9,797 nt of DNA from JAHJRN01 sp043805355 (GTDB lineage Bacteria; Patescibacteriota; Patescibacteriia; 2-12-FULL-60-25). Each line of letters starts with the position of its first letter. The first letter of the stretch is position 1. The stretch spans positions 1-9,797 of the forward strand of contig JAZDIB010000052.1 in assembly GCA_043805355.1 (NCBI GenBank), read 5' to 3'. The translations under genes and the position numbers were made by a program. Positions 1 through 6,573 of the stretch are shown here, one piece after another. Below the pieces are notes generated by a model. The model had not been told where the DNA came from. It searched no databases and saw nothing but the letters and a program-made list of their open reading frames with translations.

Positions 1-1356
1 CTTCTGCGCCGTCTTCTCGTCGAGGTTCTCAGTGACCTTCTTGAGCTGCGCCTGTTTCGCCTTGACGCGTTCGCCGCGATGCCCGGCCATGCCCGCGAAC
101 GTCGCGGCTCCGACGCCGCCCATCGCACCCGACACCTTGAGCATATTCCTCCCCACCAACCCTCGCACGTCCGCGACGCGATCGACGCCCTCGAACCCGA
201 GCTTCGCGCCCTTGCCCGCGATGCGCGCCGTGCCGTATGCGATGCCGGCCGCGCGCCTCGGAGCGCTCCGGATCGCGCCGAGCGCGCTTCCCATCCCAGG
301 CACGGCCTTCGACGTCTCCATCGCGAACTGGAGCCCTGTCCACATGAAGACGATGGCGACGAGGAACGTCCCGAGCTCCTCCACAGTGCCGACCTGATTC
401 GCGAATTCCGAGTCGAAACCCTTCGTTTCCGAGCCGGTGGTCCCAAGCGTATCCAGGAACGGCTTATCGCCCTGCGCGATGGCGAGGCCGAGCCACAGGA
501 AAAATGCCATCACGGGCCCGGCCACGAGCATGGTCGAGAGCCGTTCCCACCATTTGCTCGTGAACGGCGCGACGGCCTTGGACATCTTGGCGGGCAACGC
601 GAGCGCGAAGAACGCAATGGGCGAGAGGATGAGCAGGATCCAGAGCGCCACGATGCGGAAGATGAAGAAGACGGTCATGACCACGAGGGTCACGAGCGCG
701 ACGGTCATCAGGATGGCCGCAAGCATGGACGCGACGACGAGCTGCGGTATCGCGGACTTTTCAGGATCACCTCTCTGGTCCGTCCGGAGCGCCGTCATCC
801 TCGTGAGCTTGAACGCCGTGATGAAGTTGCCGCCGGCCGCCTGCTGAAACGCGGACACGAACGTGAGCGTGATGACCTGCGAGAAGTCGATGAGGAGGCC
901 GACCAGCGTCTTCGAGAAATTGATGAGGACGGCCATCAGCAAGAGCTTGGGCAGGACCGCCGTGTAATGGAACTCCTTGTAGCGGACGATGGTCCCGAAC
1001 GCGACCACGAGCAGGACCACGATGAAGAACATGTTCACCACGTCCCGCACGAGCGGCCATCCGAGGTTGACGGCGTTGCTCTTCACGAAGTTGTTGTACT
1101 GCGCGACCGCGACGAGGATGTTCGCGACAAGTACGATGAGCTTGCCGAGCAGCATGATGATCCACCCGAAGAGGTCGGCAATCATGAGAAGAACCCATTC
1201 CTTCGCCTCCTCCATCTGTGCGTGCGCGGGCGTGGCCACAACGAACACGCCGACGAGGACGAAGACGCACGCGAACGCGGCCATCTGCCTATTCGACGTG
1301 ACGAAACGCCACGCGTGCATCACGCGTCCACGCCAGCGGGCGACCGAAGCCTGCAT
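1..1356 (-). CDS. VirB6/TrbL-like polytopic membrane protein, partial (3' end outside window)
   Basis: Reading the minus strand from the ATG at 1356 gives 452 codons with no stop down to base 1, so the C-terminus is missing. A second in-frame ATG at 1320 is an alternative start; residue numbers here use that one. A signal peptide is visible (hydrophobic residues 14-31, then PAHA before Q35, a good signal-peptidase site). Hydrophobic segments follow at about 43-73, 93-112, 122-150, 195-245 (two spans), 262-282 and 316-335. A basic, Ala/Gly-rich region from 350 to 440 is probably cytoplasmic. The stretch around NLGWPLVRDVVNMFFIVVLL and LPKLLLMAVLINFSK resembles, from memory, membrane proteins common in Patescibacteria and annotated as VirB6/TrbL or type IV secretion/pilus-associated channels. 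In VirB6 systems such proteins form the inner-membrane part of the export channel. I prefer the 1356 start because an extended -10 box lies just upstream. That this is a real gene is near certain; the family name is less so. Confidence 0.8.
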   Translation of the reverse strand, partial: MQASVARWRGRVMHAWRFVTSNRQMAAFACVFVLVGVFVVATPAHAQMEEAKEWVLLMIADLFGWIIMLLGKLIVLVANILVAVAQYNNFVKSNAVNLGWPLVRDVVNMFFIVVLLVVAFGTIVRYKEFHYTAVLPKLLLMAVLINFSKTLVGLLIDFSQVITLTFVSAFQQAAGGNFITAFKLTRMTALRTDQRGDPEKSAIPQLVVASMLAAILMTVALVTLVVMTVFFIFRIVALWILLILSPIAFFALALPAKMSKAVAPFTSKWWERLSTMLVAGPVMAFFLWLGLAIAQGDKPFLDTLGTTGSETKGFDSEFANQVGTVEELGTFLVAIVFMWTGLQFAMETSKAVPGMGSALGAIRSAPRRAAGIAYGTARIAGKGAKLGFEGVDRVADVRGLVGRNMLKVSGAMGGVGAATFAGMAGHRGERVKAKQAQLKKVTENLDEKTAQK

Positions 1357-1367
1357 AGATAGGAGAA

Positions 1368-1376
1368 GTATAGCAT
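1368..1376 (-). promoter_or_regulatory. Extended -10 promoter of the VirB6-like gene
   Basis: On the minus strand the sequence reads TGCTATACT, a TGn extended -10 followed by TATACT (5 of 6 matches to TATAAT). No convincing -35 is seen 17 nt upstream, as is usual for extended -10 promoters. The expected transcription start is near 1361, about 5 nt before the ATG at 1356, so the transcript would be practically leaderless. No Shine-Dalgarno sequence precedes either possible start codon. Confidence 0.5.
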
Positions 1377-1385
1377 ACGGACACG

Positions 1386-1494
1386 CCCCTCCTCTCTCTG
1401 TCATTCAGAGCCATCTCCTGAAGGCGAAGAATCTGGTTGTTGAAGCCGCCGGAGAAACCAGATCCTTCGCCGAGCCTCGGGATGACAGGAGGGG
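1386..1494. repeat. REP-like imperfect palindrome (GTCATTC...GATGAC type), about 109 bp
   Basis: The ends are inverted: CCCCTCCT plus CTGTCAT at 1386-1404 and ATGACAGGAGGGG at 1482-1494. The interior arms GGCGAAGAATCTGGTT (1423-1438) and AACCAGATCCTTCGCC (1456-1471) are complementary at 15 of 16 positions, so the element can fold into a long hairpin. Elements opening with GTCATTC.GAG and containing GAAGAATCTGG are, from memory, scattered through many bacterial genomes as non-coding dispersed repeats. It fills nearly all of the gap between the two divergent genes. Confidence 0.75.
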
Positions 1495-1510
1495 TGAATC
1501 CTGATAGACT
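1482..1510 (+). promoter_or_regulatory. Sigma70-like promoter of the LCP-der-pth unit
   Basis: ATGACA (1482-1487, 5 of 6 matches to TTGACA) is followed by exactly 17 nt and TAGACT (1505-1510, 4 of 6 matches to TATAAT). The predicted start of transcription is near 1517, three bases before the ATG at 1520. The -35 box lies inside the right arm of the palindromic repeat, so the repeat may have supplied part of the promoter. Confidence 0.5.
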
Positions 1511-1519
1511 CGGAAGCGC

Positions 1520-2980
1520 ATGGCGAAGGATGTCAAGGTCGATTTTCTCGACACGCAACACGATAAGGCCGCGCGACGGATGACCGTCACCATCGCGGTC
1601 TGTTTCGCGTTGTTCGTGGCGGTCCTCTCGGCCGTCGGAGCCGGCGCGTCGTACCGTTCCGCGAACCGCGGCACCAACATCTTCATGGAAATCGGCAACC
1701 TACCGGTCATCTCCGACATCCGCCGGCTCGTCATCGGCGAGGGCGCGAACGCGCAGGACCCGACCTCGACGCCGGACGGCCGCATGAACGTGATGATCTT
1801 CGGCGTCGGCGGCGGGACCCACAACGGCTCCCAGCTCACCGACACCATCATCCTCATGTCCGTGGACCTGAAGGGCGACCGCGTCGGCATGCTCTCCATC
1901 CCGCGCGACCTGGCCTATCCGCTCGGCGGCACGCAGTTCCAAAAGATCAACGCCGTCAACGCCTACGCGGAACAGGCGCATCCGGGCGAAGGCGCGCAGA
2001 TCGCGGCCAAGGACATCGGCAAACTGCTCGGCGTGCGCATCGACCACGTCGTGAAGATCGACTTCACCGGCTTCGAGAAGTTCATCGACGCGCTCGGCGG
2101 CTTGGACATCGACGTCCAGCGCTCCTTCGTGGACAACACCTATCCGACCGACGACGAGCAATGGCAGACCGTGGAATTCACGAAGGGGCAACAGCACATG
2201 GACGGCAAGCGCGCGCTCATCTACGTCCGCTCGCGCCACGGCACGGGCGGCGAGGGCTCCGACTTCGCGCGCAGCGCGCGGCAGCAGCAAGTCATCGCCG
2301 CGGTGCGCGAGAAGCTCCTCTCCGCCGGCACGCTCCTCAACCCGGGCAAGATCGCCGACCTCTGGGGCGTCGTCTCCTCCAACCTCCAATCCGACCTTTC
2401 GGTCTGGGACATGGTGAAGCTCGCGCCGCTCGCGACGCGCATCGACTCGTCCTCCATGGTGACGCACGTCCTCACGCAGGAGGAGCTGAACCCCGCGAAC
2501 GTGGACGGATCCTACATGCTGTTCCCGAAGAAACCGGACTGGTCCGATATCCGGACGCTCGCGCAGAACCCCTTCGAGACCAAGGCCGAGATGGAGGCGA
2601 AGGCGCGTCCGACCGAACCGGTCGTCGTCGAGGTGCGCAACGGCACGATGCACACGGGCTTCGCGGCCGGCGTCGGCGACATCCTCAAGCGGTACGGCTA
2701 CACGGTCTCGGGGATGGGCAACGCGGTGCGTCGCGGCTATGAGAAATCGGTCATCTTCGACCTGACGGCCGGAAAGAAGCCGACCGAGCTCGCCCGTCTG
2801 AAGAAGCTCCTCGACGCGAACGTCTCGTCCGTCCTCCCCTCCTGGATCTCCGGCGCCTCGTCTCAGCGCGTCGTCTATTCCGAAGGGATGTCCGCGGAGC
2901 CGGTCGAATCCACGACCACGGAATTCCTGATTATCCTCGGCGAATCGAGTTTCGGCCTCTTCGGGGCCGAGGTCCAATGA
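1520..2980 (+). CDS. LytR-CpsA-Psr (LCP) family cell-envelope ligase with LytR_C domain
   Basis: This 486-residue protein has a short cytoplasmic N-terminus, one membrane anchor (about 22-44), an extracytoplasmic LCP domain (about 89-265) and a LytR_C domain (about 368-475). LCP hallmarks are visible: D108 in LTDT, R129-D130 in SIPRD, the KINAVNAYA segment (142-150), GFEKFIDALGGLDIDV, R237/R239 in YVRSRH, and SDFARSARQQQVI (247-259). LCP enzymes transfer undecaprenyl-linked glycopolymers onto peptidoglycan or surface proteins. The polymer here is unknown. The C-terminal domain begins VEVRNGT and ends in a hydrophobic tail. The gene follows the promoter at 1482-1510 and lies 4 nt before der, implying cotranscription. 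A GGAAG at 1512-1516 is only 3 nt from the ATG and probably upstream of the mRNA start. Family assignment is firm; the exact orthologue (LytR, TagU or other) cannot be decided. Confidence 0.93.
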   Translation: MAKDVKVDFLDTQHDKAARRMTVTIAVCFALFVAVLSAVGAGASYRSANRGTNIFMEIGNLPVISDIRRLVIGEGANAQDPTSTPDGRMNVMIFGVGGGTHNGSQLTDTIILMSVDLKGDRVGMLSIPRDLAYPLGGTQFQKINAVNAYAEQAHPGEGAQIAAKDIGKLLGVRIDHVVKIDFTGFEKFIDALGGLDIDVQRSFVDNTYPTDDEQWQTVEFTKGQQHMDGKRALIYVRSRHGTGGEGSDFARSARQQQVIAAVREKLLSAGTLLNPGKIADLWGVVSSNLQSDLSVWDMVKLAPLATRIDSSSMVTHVLTQEELNPANVDGSYMLFPKKPDWSDIRTLAQNPFETKAEMEAKARPTEPVVVEVRNGTMHTGFAAGVGDILKRYGYTVSGMGNAVRRGYEKSVIFDLTAGKKPTELARLKKLLDANVSSVLPSWISGASSQRVVYSEGMSAEPVESTTTEFLIILGESSFGLFGAEVQ

Positions 2981-2984
2981 CCCT

Positions 2985-4448
2985 ATGCCTTTCGCACGCC
3001 TCAAGCATTTCCCGATTGTCGCCATCGTGGGACGCGCCAACGTCGGCAAGTCCACGCTCTGGAACCGGCTGACCGAAACCACGCGCGCCATCGTCTCCCC
3101 GATCCCGCATACCACCCGCGACCGCAACTACGGCCTCTGCCTTTGGCGCGGGGCCGGCATCGAGGTCGTCGACACGGGCGGCATGGACGCGGAACAAGGC
3201 TCGCAGATCGGACGCGGCATCCTCCGACAGGCCGAAATCGCCATCAAGGAATCCGACCTCGTGCTGTTCCTCATCGACGGCGAAGGCGGCGTCATGCCGC
3301 AGGACCGCGACCTCGCGCGTCACGCCAAGAAGCTGAACAAACGCGTCCTCCTCGTCGCGAACAAGATCGACAACCCCAGGGCCTCCGGCCTCGCGTCCAC
3401 CGCGGACGTCTTCGACCTCGGCCTCGGCGATGGCATCCCCATCTCCGCTGGCACGGGCCGCGGCATCGGCGACCTGCTCGACGTGATGGTCGAGGAACTC
3501 GTGAAGGCCAACAAGCCGCCCCAGACCATCGAGACGCATGAAGGGCTCCGGCTCGTCATCATGGGTCGCCCGAACGTCGGCAAGTCGTCGCTCATGAACG
3601 CCATCCTCGGCGAGGAGCGCGTCATCGTCTCGCCCGTCGCGCACACGACGCGCGAGCCGCAGGACACCACGTTCGAATACCACGGCGAGCACGTGACGCT
3701 CGTCGACACGGCCGGCATGCGCAAGCGCAGCCGCATCGAGAAGGGCGTGGAGGCGGCCGGCATCGAACGCAACCGCCAGGTCCTGACGAGCGCGGACGTC
3801 GCGTTCCTCGTGTTCGACGCAACGGAAGACCCGCGCACGCAGGACAAACGCCTCGCCGGCCTGCTCGAGGACGCCGGACGTGGCCTTATCCTCGTGGCGA
3901 ACAAATGGGACCTCGTTCCGGACAAGAAAGTGATGACCTCGGAGAAATACGAGAGATCCATCCGCGAGACGTTCCCGTTCCTCTCGTGGGCGCCGGTCGT
4001 CTTCGTGTCCGCGAAGGACCATCAGCGCACGGACAAGCTCCTCGATATGGCGTTCCGCATCCGCGAGGAACGTCGCCGCCGTATCTCGCACAACGCGCTC
4101 CAGCGGTTCCTGAAGACCATCGTCGCGCGCAAGAAGCCGGTCCAGGCCGCAGGCCCGTCCTCGCCGTACGTGCACGAGGCCACGCAGATCGGCATCGAGC
4201 CGCCGTCCATCCTCATCACGGTGCGCGGCGACAAAGCGTCGGTCCACGTCTCTTGGCTCCGCTATTTCGAGAACCGCCTCCGCGAGAAGTTCGGCTTCGA
4301 AGGGACGCCCATCCTCGTGAAGGCGCGCAACGTGAAGTACATCCCGAAGGAAGAGACGGCGAAGGTGCCTGGCGCGCCGAAGGTCGTCGCGAAGAAACCC
4401 TGGACCCGCAAGCGCCGCCCCATCGGCCGTCGCGGCGGACGATACTAA
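2985..4448 (+). CDS. der: Ribosome biogenesis GTPase Der (EngA)
   Basis: The 487-residue protein has the tandem GTPase layout unique to Der. Domain 1 shows GRANVGKST (16-24), DTGGM (63-67) and NKID (126-129). Domain 2 shows GRPNVGKSS (194-202), DTAGM (241-245) and NKWD (306-309). A C-terminal KH-like domain (about 365-450) contains ATQIGIEPPS and the conserved RYFENRLREKFGFEGTPI (426-443). Der binds the 50S subunit and assists its late assembly in the cytoplasm. Length is close to that of the E. coli protein. The second switch I reads HTTREPQDTTFE, where an Asp is usual after TTR; domain 1 keeps TTRD. The protein ends in a strongly basic tail (about 470-487), plausibly RNA-binding. It starts 4 nt after the LCP stop without a Shine-Dalgarno site, so translational coupling is likely. 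Confidence 0.97.
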   Translation: MPFARLKHFPIVAIVGRANVGKSTLWNRLTETTRAIVSPIPHTTRDRNYGLCLWRGAGIEVVDTGGMDAEQGSQIGRGILRQAEIAIKESDLVLFLIDGEGGVMPQDRDLARHAKKLNKRVLLVANKIDNPRASGLASTADVFDLGLGDGIPISAGTGRGIGDLLDVMVEELVKANKPPQTIETHEGLRLVIMGRPNVGKSSLMNAILGEERVIVSPVAHTTREPQDTTFEYHGEHVTLVDTAGMRKRSRIEKGVEAAGIERNRQVLTSADVAFLVFDATEDPRTQDKRLAGLLEDAGRGLILVANKWDLVPDKKVMTSEKYERSIRETFPFLSWAPVVFVSAKDHQRTDKLLDMAFRIREERRRRISHNALQRFLKTIVARKKPVQAAGPSSPYVHEATQIGIEPPSILITVRGDKASVHVSWLRYFENRLREKFGFEGTPILVKARNVKYIPKEETAKVPGAPKVVAKKPWTRKRRPIGRRGGRY

Positions 4449-4452
4449 ACAT

Positions 4453-4486
4453 CCTGTCGTTCCTGCGCAGGCAGGAACCCCTCCCC
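4453..4486 (+). repeat. Palindromic 34-bp repeat, copy 1
   Basis: The unit contains the palindromic core TTCCTGCGCAGGCAGGAA preceded by CCTGTCG and followed by CCCCTCCCC. The arms TTCCTG and CAGGAA can pair, and CCTGCGCAGG alone is a perfect palindrome. It fills almost the whole der-pth gap and ends 7 nt before the pth ATG. It is identical over 34 nt to the copies at 5062 and 6531. Confidence 0.9.
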
Positions 4487-4493
4487 CTCTTGT

Positions 4494-5060
4494 ATGAAAC
4501 TCCTCCTCGGACTCGGGAATCCGGGAACGACGTATGTCGGCACCCGTCACAACGCCGGACGCGCGGCGGTCGAGGCGTACGCGACGCGGCATGACGCGAG
4601 CTGGAAGAAGGACGCGAAGCGACACGCGGACATCGCCAAGACGACGGTCGACGGCCAGGAAATCCTCCTCGCCCGGACCGCCGTCTACATGAACGAATCC
4701 GGCCAGGCCCTCCAAGCCCTCGTATCCTATTATAAGGTGAAGATCGAGGCTATCTTGGTCATCCAAGACGAAATGGACCTCACGCCGGGACGCCTTGCCT
4801 TCCTGCGCGAGGGACGGCCTGCCGGACACAACGGCATCACGGATATCCACACGGCCCTCGGACGGACCGATATCTGCCGGCTCCGCATCGGCGTCGGACG
4901 ACCCCCGAGCAGGAAACCCGCGGAAGATTGGGTGTTGGAACGGCCGTCGGACGAAGACGCTGAAGCCATCGCCGTCGCTATCGTTCGAAGCGTCGACGCC
5001 ATGGACGATTGGATTGCCCATGGTCCGCAACTGGCGATGACCACGTGGAACCGGAAGTAG
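4494..5060 (+). CDS. pth: Peptidyl-tRNA hydrolase
   Basis: The 188-residue protein begins MKLLLGLGNPGTTYVGTRHN, the family signature. Expected active-site residues are present: N9, catalytic H19 (E. coli H20), N67 in YMNESG, D92 in QDEMDL, and H112-N113 in AGHNG. The enzyme cleaves peptidyl-tRNAs that drop off ribosomes, recycling tRNA in the cytoplasm. Length matches the usual 185-195 residues. The loop before HNG reads EGRPAGHNG rather than the glycine-rich GGGHGGHNG of E. coli, a modest deviation. The gene lies 45 nt after der, the gap being taken up by a palindromic repeat, and has no visible Shine-Dalgarno site. It is probably read through from the LCP promoter and ends the unit before the terminator at 5254-5278. 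Confidence 0.96.
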   Translation: MKLLLGLGNPGTTYVGTRHNAGRAAVEAYATRHDASWKKDAKRHADIAKTTVDGQEILLARTAVYMNESGQALQALVSYYKVKIEAILVIQDEMDLTPGRLAFLREGRPAGHNGITDIHTALGRTDICRLRIGVGRPPSRKPAEDWVLERPSDEDAEAIAVAIVRSVDAMDDWIAHGPQLAMTTWNRK

Positions 5061-5061
5061 C

Positions 5062-5095
5062 CCTGTCGTTCCTGCGCAGGCAGGAACCCCTCCCC
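5062..5095 (+). repeat. Palindromic 34-bp repeat, copy 2
   Basis: It is identical over all 34 bases to the copy at 4453-4486 and in the same orientation, starting 1 nt after the pth stop codon. Thus pth is bracketed by two direct copies. Confidence 0.9.
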
Positions 5096-5111
5096 TCTGT
5101 CACCGTCCCCT

Positions 5112-5137
5112 CCGTCGTTGCGAGGATTTCCTCCCCC
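5112..5137 (+). repeat. Possible truncated half of a GTCATTGCGAGG repeat
   Basis: GTCGTTGCGAGGA resembles the left arm (GTCATTGCGAGGC) of the complete element that begins at 5138, with one change inside the shared segment. No matching right arm is present, so it may be a decayed or partial copy. The assignment is weak. Confidence 0.3.
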
Positions 5138-5231
5138 CTGTCATTGCGAGGCTCTGCGAAGCGATCTCCCTGTCCCATCGGACCGGAGGGAGATTGCCGC
5201 GCGCTGCAGGTCTATGCGCTCGCAATGACAG
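5138..5231. repeat. REP-like palindrome (GTCATTGCGAGG type), 94 bp
   Basis: The terminal arms CTGTCATTGCGAG (5138-5150) and CTCGCAATGACAG (5219-5231) are perfect 13-nt inverted repeats. An inner pair, GCGATCTCCCT (5161-5171) and AGGGAGATTGC, is complementary at 10 of 11 positions. The type is distinct from the element at 1386-1494, but both open with CTGTCATT and close with ATGACAG. From memory, repeats of this kind are widespread in diverse bacterial genomes. No protein-coding content is seen in the 5061-5314 gap; it holds only repeats and a terminator. Confidence 0.8.
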
Positions 5232-5253
5232 AAACAGCCAACGACAGACGTTG

Positions 5254-5278
5254 AAAACGACCCAAAAGGTCGTTTTTT
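5254..5278 (+). terminator. Intrinsic terminator of the LCP-der-pth unit
   Basis: AAAACGACC (5254-5262) pairs perfectly with GGTCGTTTT (5268-5276) across the 5-nt loop CAAAA. The 3' arm merges into an uninterrupted run of six T residues (5273-5278). It lies 194 nt after the pth stop and before dprA. The A-run on the 5' side means it could also act in reverse, but no minus-strand gene needs it. Confidence 0.85.
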
Positions 5279-5314
5279 GACAACCTCTCCTATCCATGGC
5301 AGCGGTGGATATAT

Positions 5315-6448
5315 ATGGAATGGGACGCGAACCGTATCGGTTGGCTCGGCCTTGCGTGGTTCGAGGGGTTCGGGTCGCGCTCGATCCGTCGCCTCCGCTC
5401 CAAGCATCCGCATGACGGCATGGCCGCCTATTCGATGGGGCTGGATGCCTACGTCGCCATCGGCATCGGGGAATCCGTCGCAGGCCGGTTCGTGGGATGG
5501 CGGTCGATCACGGATCCGGAAATGTTCGCCCGGCGATGCGACGACGAAGGCATCCGGTTCGTCCTGCCTGACGATGACGGGTTCCCCCCATACCTCGCTC
5601 ACACGAGTGACCCGCCGGAATCCCTGTTCCTGCGCGGCGCTCCGCTCCGGCTCGTCCGGCCCATCGCTGTCGTCGGGACGCGTTCCATGACGCCCTACGG
5701 CGCCGCGGCGACGGACCGCATCTGCCGCGACCTCGCCGCGGCCGGTTGCGAAATCGTCTCCGGCCTCGCGCTCGGCATCGACGCGCGCGCCCACGCGGCC
5801 TGCCTCGACGCAGGAGGGACGACGGTCGCGGTCCTGGCAGGCGGTTGCGACGACGGGTTCATCTACCCGCGGGCCAACATCGCGCTCGCCGCCCGCATCC
5901 TTTCCCATGGCGGGACCATCGTGACGGAACTGCTGCTCGGGACCGAAAGCCTCAAGCATCTCTTCCCGTTGCGGAACCGTATCATCGCGTCGCTCTCCGT
6001 CGCGACCGTCGTCGTCGAGGCGGCCGAATCTTCCGGCTCGCTCATCACGGCCGCGCTCGCGCTCGAGGAGAACCGCGACGTCTTCGCGGTCCCTGGCCCC
6101 ATCACGTCGGAACAGTCCGCCGGGACGCACAAGCTCCTCAAGATGGGCGCCATCCCCTGCACGGACGCGGACGATGTCCTCAAGCTCTTCGACCTGCGTT
6201 CCCCCTTGCCAGACGGCGCCCGCCTCGCACTCACGGACGAGGAGCGTTCCGTCCTTGGCGTCATCACCCGCCCCCTGCACGTCGACGACATCGTCCGCGA
6301 CATGCGCCGGCCTGCGTCGACGGTCACGTCCACCCTCATCTCGCTCCAGCTGAAAGGCCTCCTCGCGGAACAGGACGGCAACGTCTTTTCCCGCACCAAA
6401 TCCGGCAGCCGCGTCGCCCGCGAAGACAAAATACCCTCATCGGAATGA
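5315..6448 (+). CDS. dprA: DNA-processing protein DprA (Smf)
   Basis: The 377-residue protein has the three-part architecture of long DprA proteins. There is an N-terminal helical/SAM-like region (about 5-60), a Rossmann-like DprA core (about 80-290), and a C-terminal winged helix (about 303-362, starting LTDEERSVLGVI). Core motifs are VVGTRSMTPYG (119-129), SGLALGIDARAH (149-160), FPLRNRIIASLS (217-228) and EAAESSGSLITAALALEENR (235-254), followed by DVFAVPG. DprA binds incoming single-stranded DNA and loads RecA during natural transformation. I chose the ATG at 5315 because the N-terminal helix begins just after it; GGTGG at 5304-5308 is a weak ribosome-binding candidate. No convincing promoter was found. 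topA lies downstream, a common dprA-topA linkage, here separated by a GIY-YIG gene. Confidence 0.96.
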   Translation: MEWDANRIGWLGLAWFEGFGSRSIRRLRSKHPHDGMAAYSMGLDAYVAIGIGESVAGRFVGWRSITDPEMFARRCDDEGIRFVLPDDDGFPPYLAHTSDPPESLFLRGAPLRLVRPIAVVGTRSMTPYGAAATDRICRDLAAAGCEIVSGLALGIDARAHAACLDAGGTTVAVLAGGCDDGFIYPRANIALAARILSHGGTIVTELLLGTESLKHLFPLRNRIIASLSVATVVVEAAESSGSLITAALALEENRDVFAVPGPITSEQSAGTHKLLKMGAIPCTDADDVLKLFDLRSPLPDGARLALTDEERSVLGVITRPLHVDDIVRDMRRPASTVTSTLISLQLKGLLAEQDGNVFSRTKSGSRVAREDKIPSSE

Positions 6449-6477
6449 TGACCCTCCCCCTCTGTCATTCCCCCTAT

Positions 6478-6573
6478 CTGTCGTTCCTGCGCAGGCAGGA
6501 ACCCCTCCCCTTCCCTCATTCCCCTTCCCCCCTGTCGTTCCTGCGCAGGCAGGAACCCCTCCCCTTCCCTCAT
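6478..6573 (+). repeat. Tandem pair of extended palindromic repeats (copies 3 and 4)
   Basis: Two copies of the palindromic repeat lie at 6478-6510 and 6531-6564. Identity extends rightward through TTCCCTCAT to give 42-nt units (6478-6519 and 6532-6573) at a period of 54 nt, separated by a pyrimidine-only stretch. The final AT of the second unit is the first two bases of the GIY-YIG start codon. The 6449-6571 gap between dprA and the nuclease gene is essentially all repeat plus C/T-rich sequence. Confidence 0.88.

Noticed and set aside
767..1270. Minus-strand frame of 167 codons
   Set aside because: It is a different frame over the same region as the VirB6-like gene, Arg-rich and low in hydrophobic order. 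It is a shadow.
79..1362. Plus-strand frame of 427 codons
   Set aside because: Its product is dominated by Arg, His, Glu and Asp with no recognisable domain. It is antisense to the well-formed membrane protein on the minus strand and is a GC-rich shadow.
1700..3127. Minus-strand frame of 475 codons antisense to the LCP gene
   Set aside because: It has the same shadow composition and the LCP protein on the plus strand is certain.
2931..5030. Minus-strand frame of 699 codons antisense to der and pth
   Set aside because: It is Arg/Asp/Val-rich, matches no family, and overlaps two certain genes. It is a product of the strong third-position GC bias.
5277..5315. Promoter for dprA using TTGACA at 5277-5282
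   Set aside because: The hexamer lies in the terminator T-tract. No -10 occurs at the right spacing; the TATATA at 5310-5315 is 27 nt away and overlaps the start codon.
6478..6564. CRISPR-like array
   Set aside because: Only two direct copies at a 54-nt period, with a low-complexity C/T spacer, and identical copies elsewhere as single units including one inverted. No cas genes are present.
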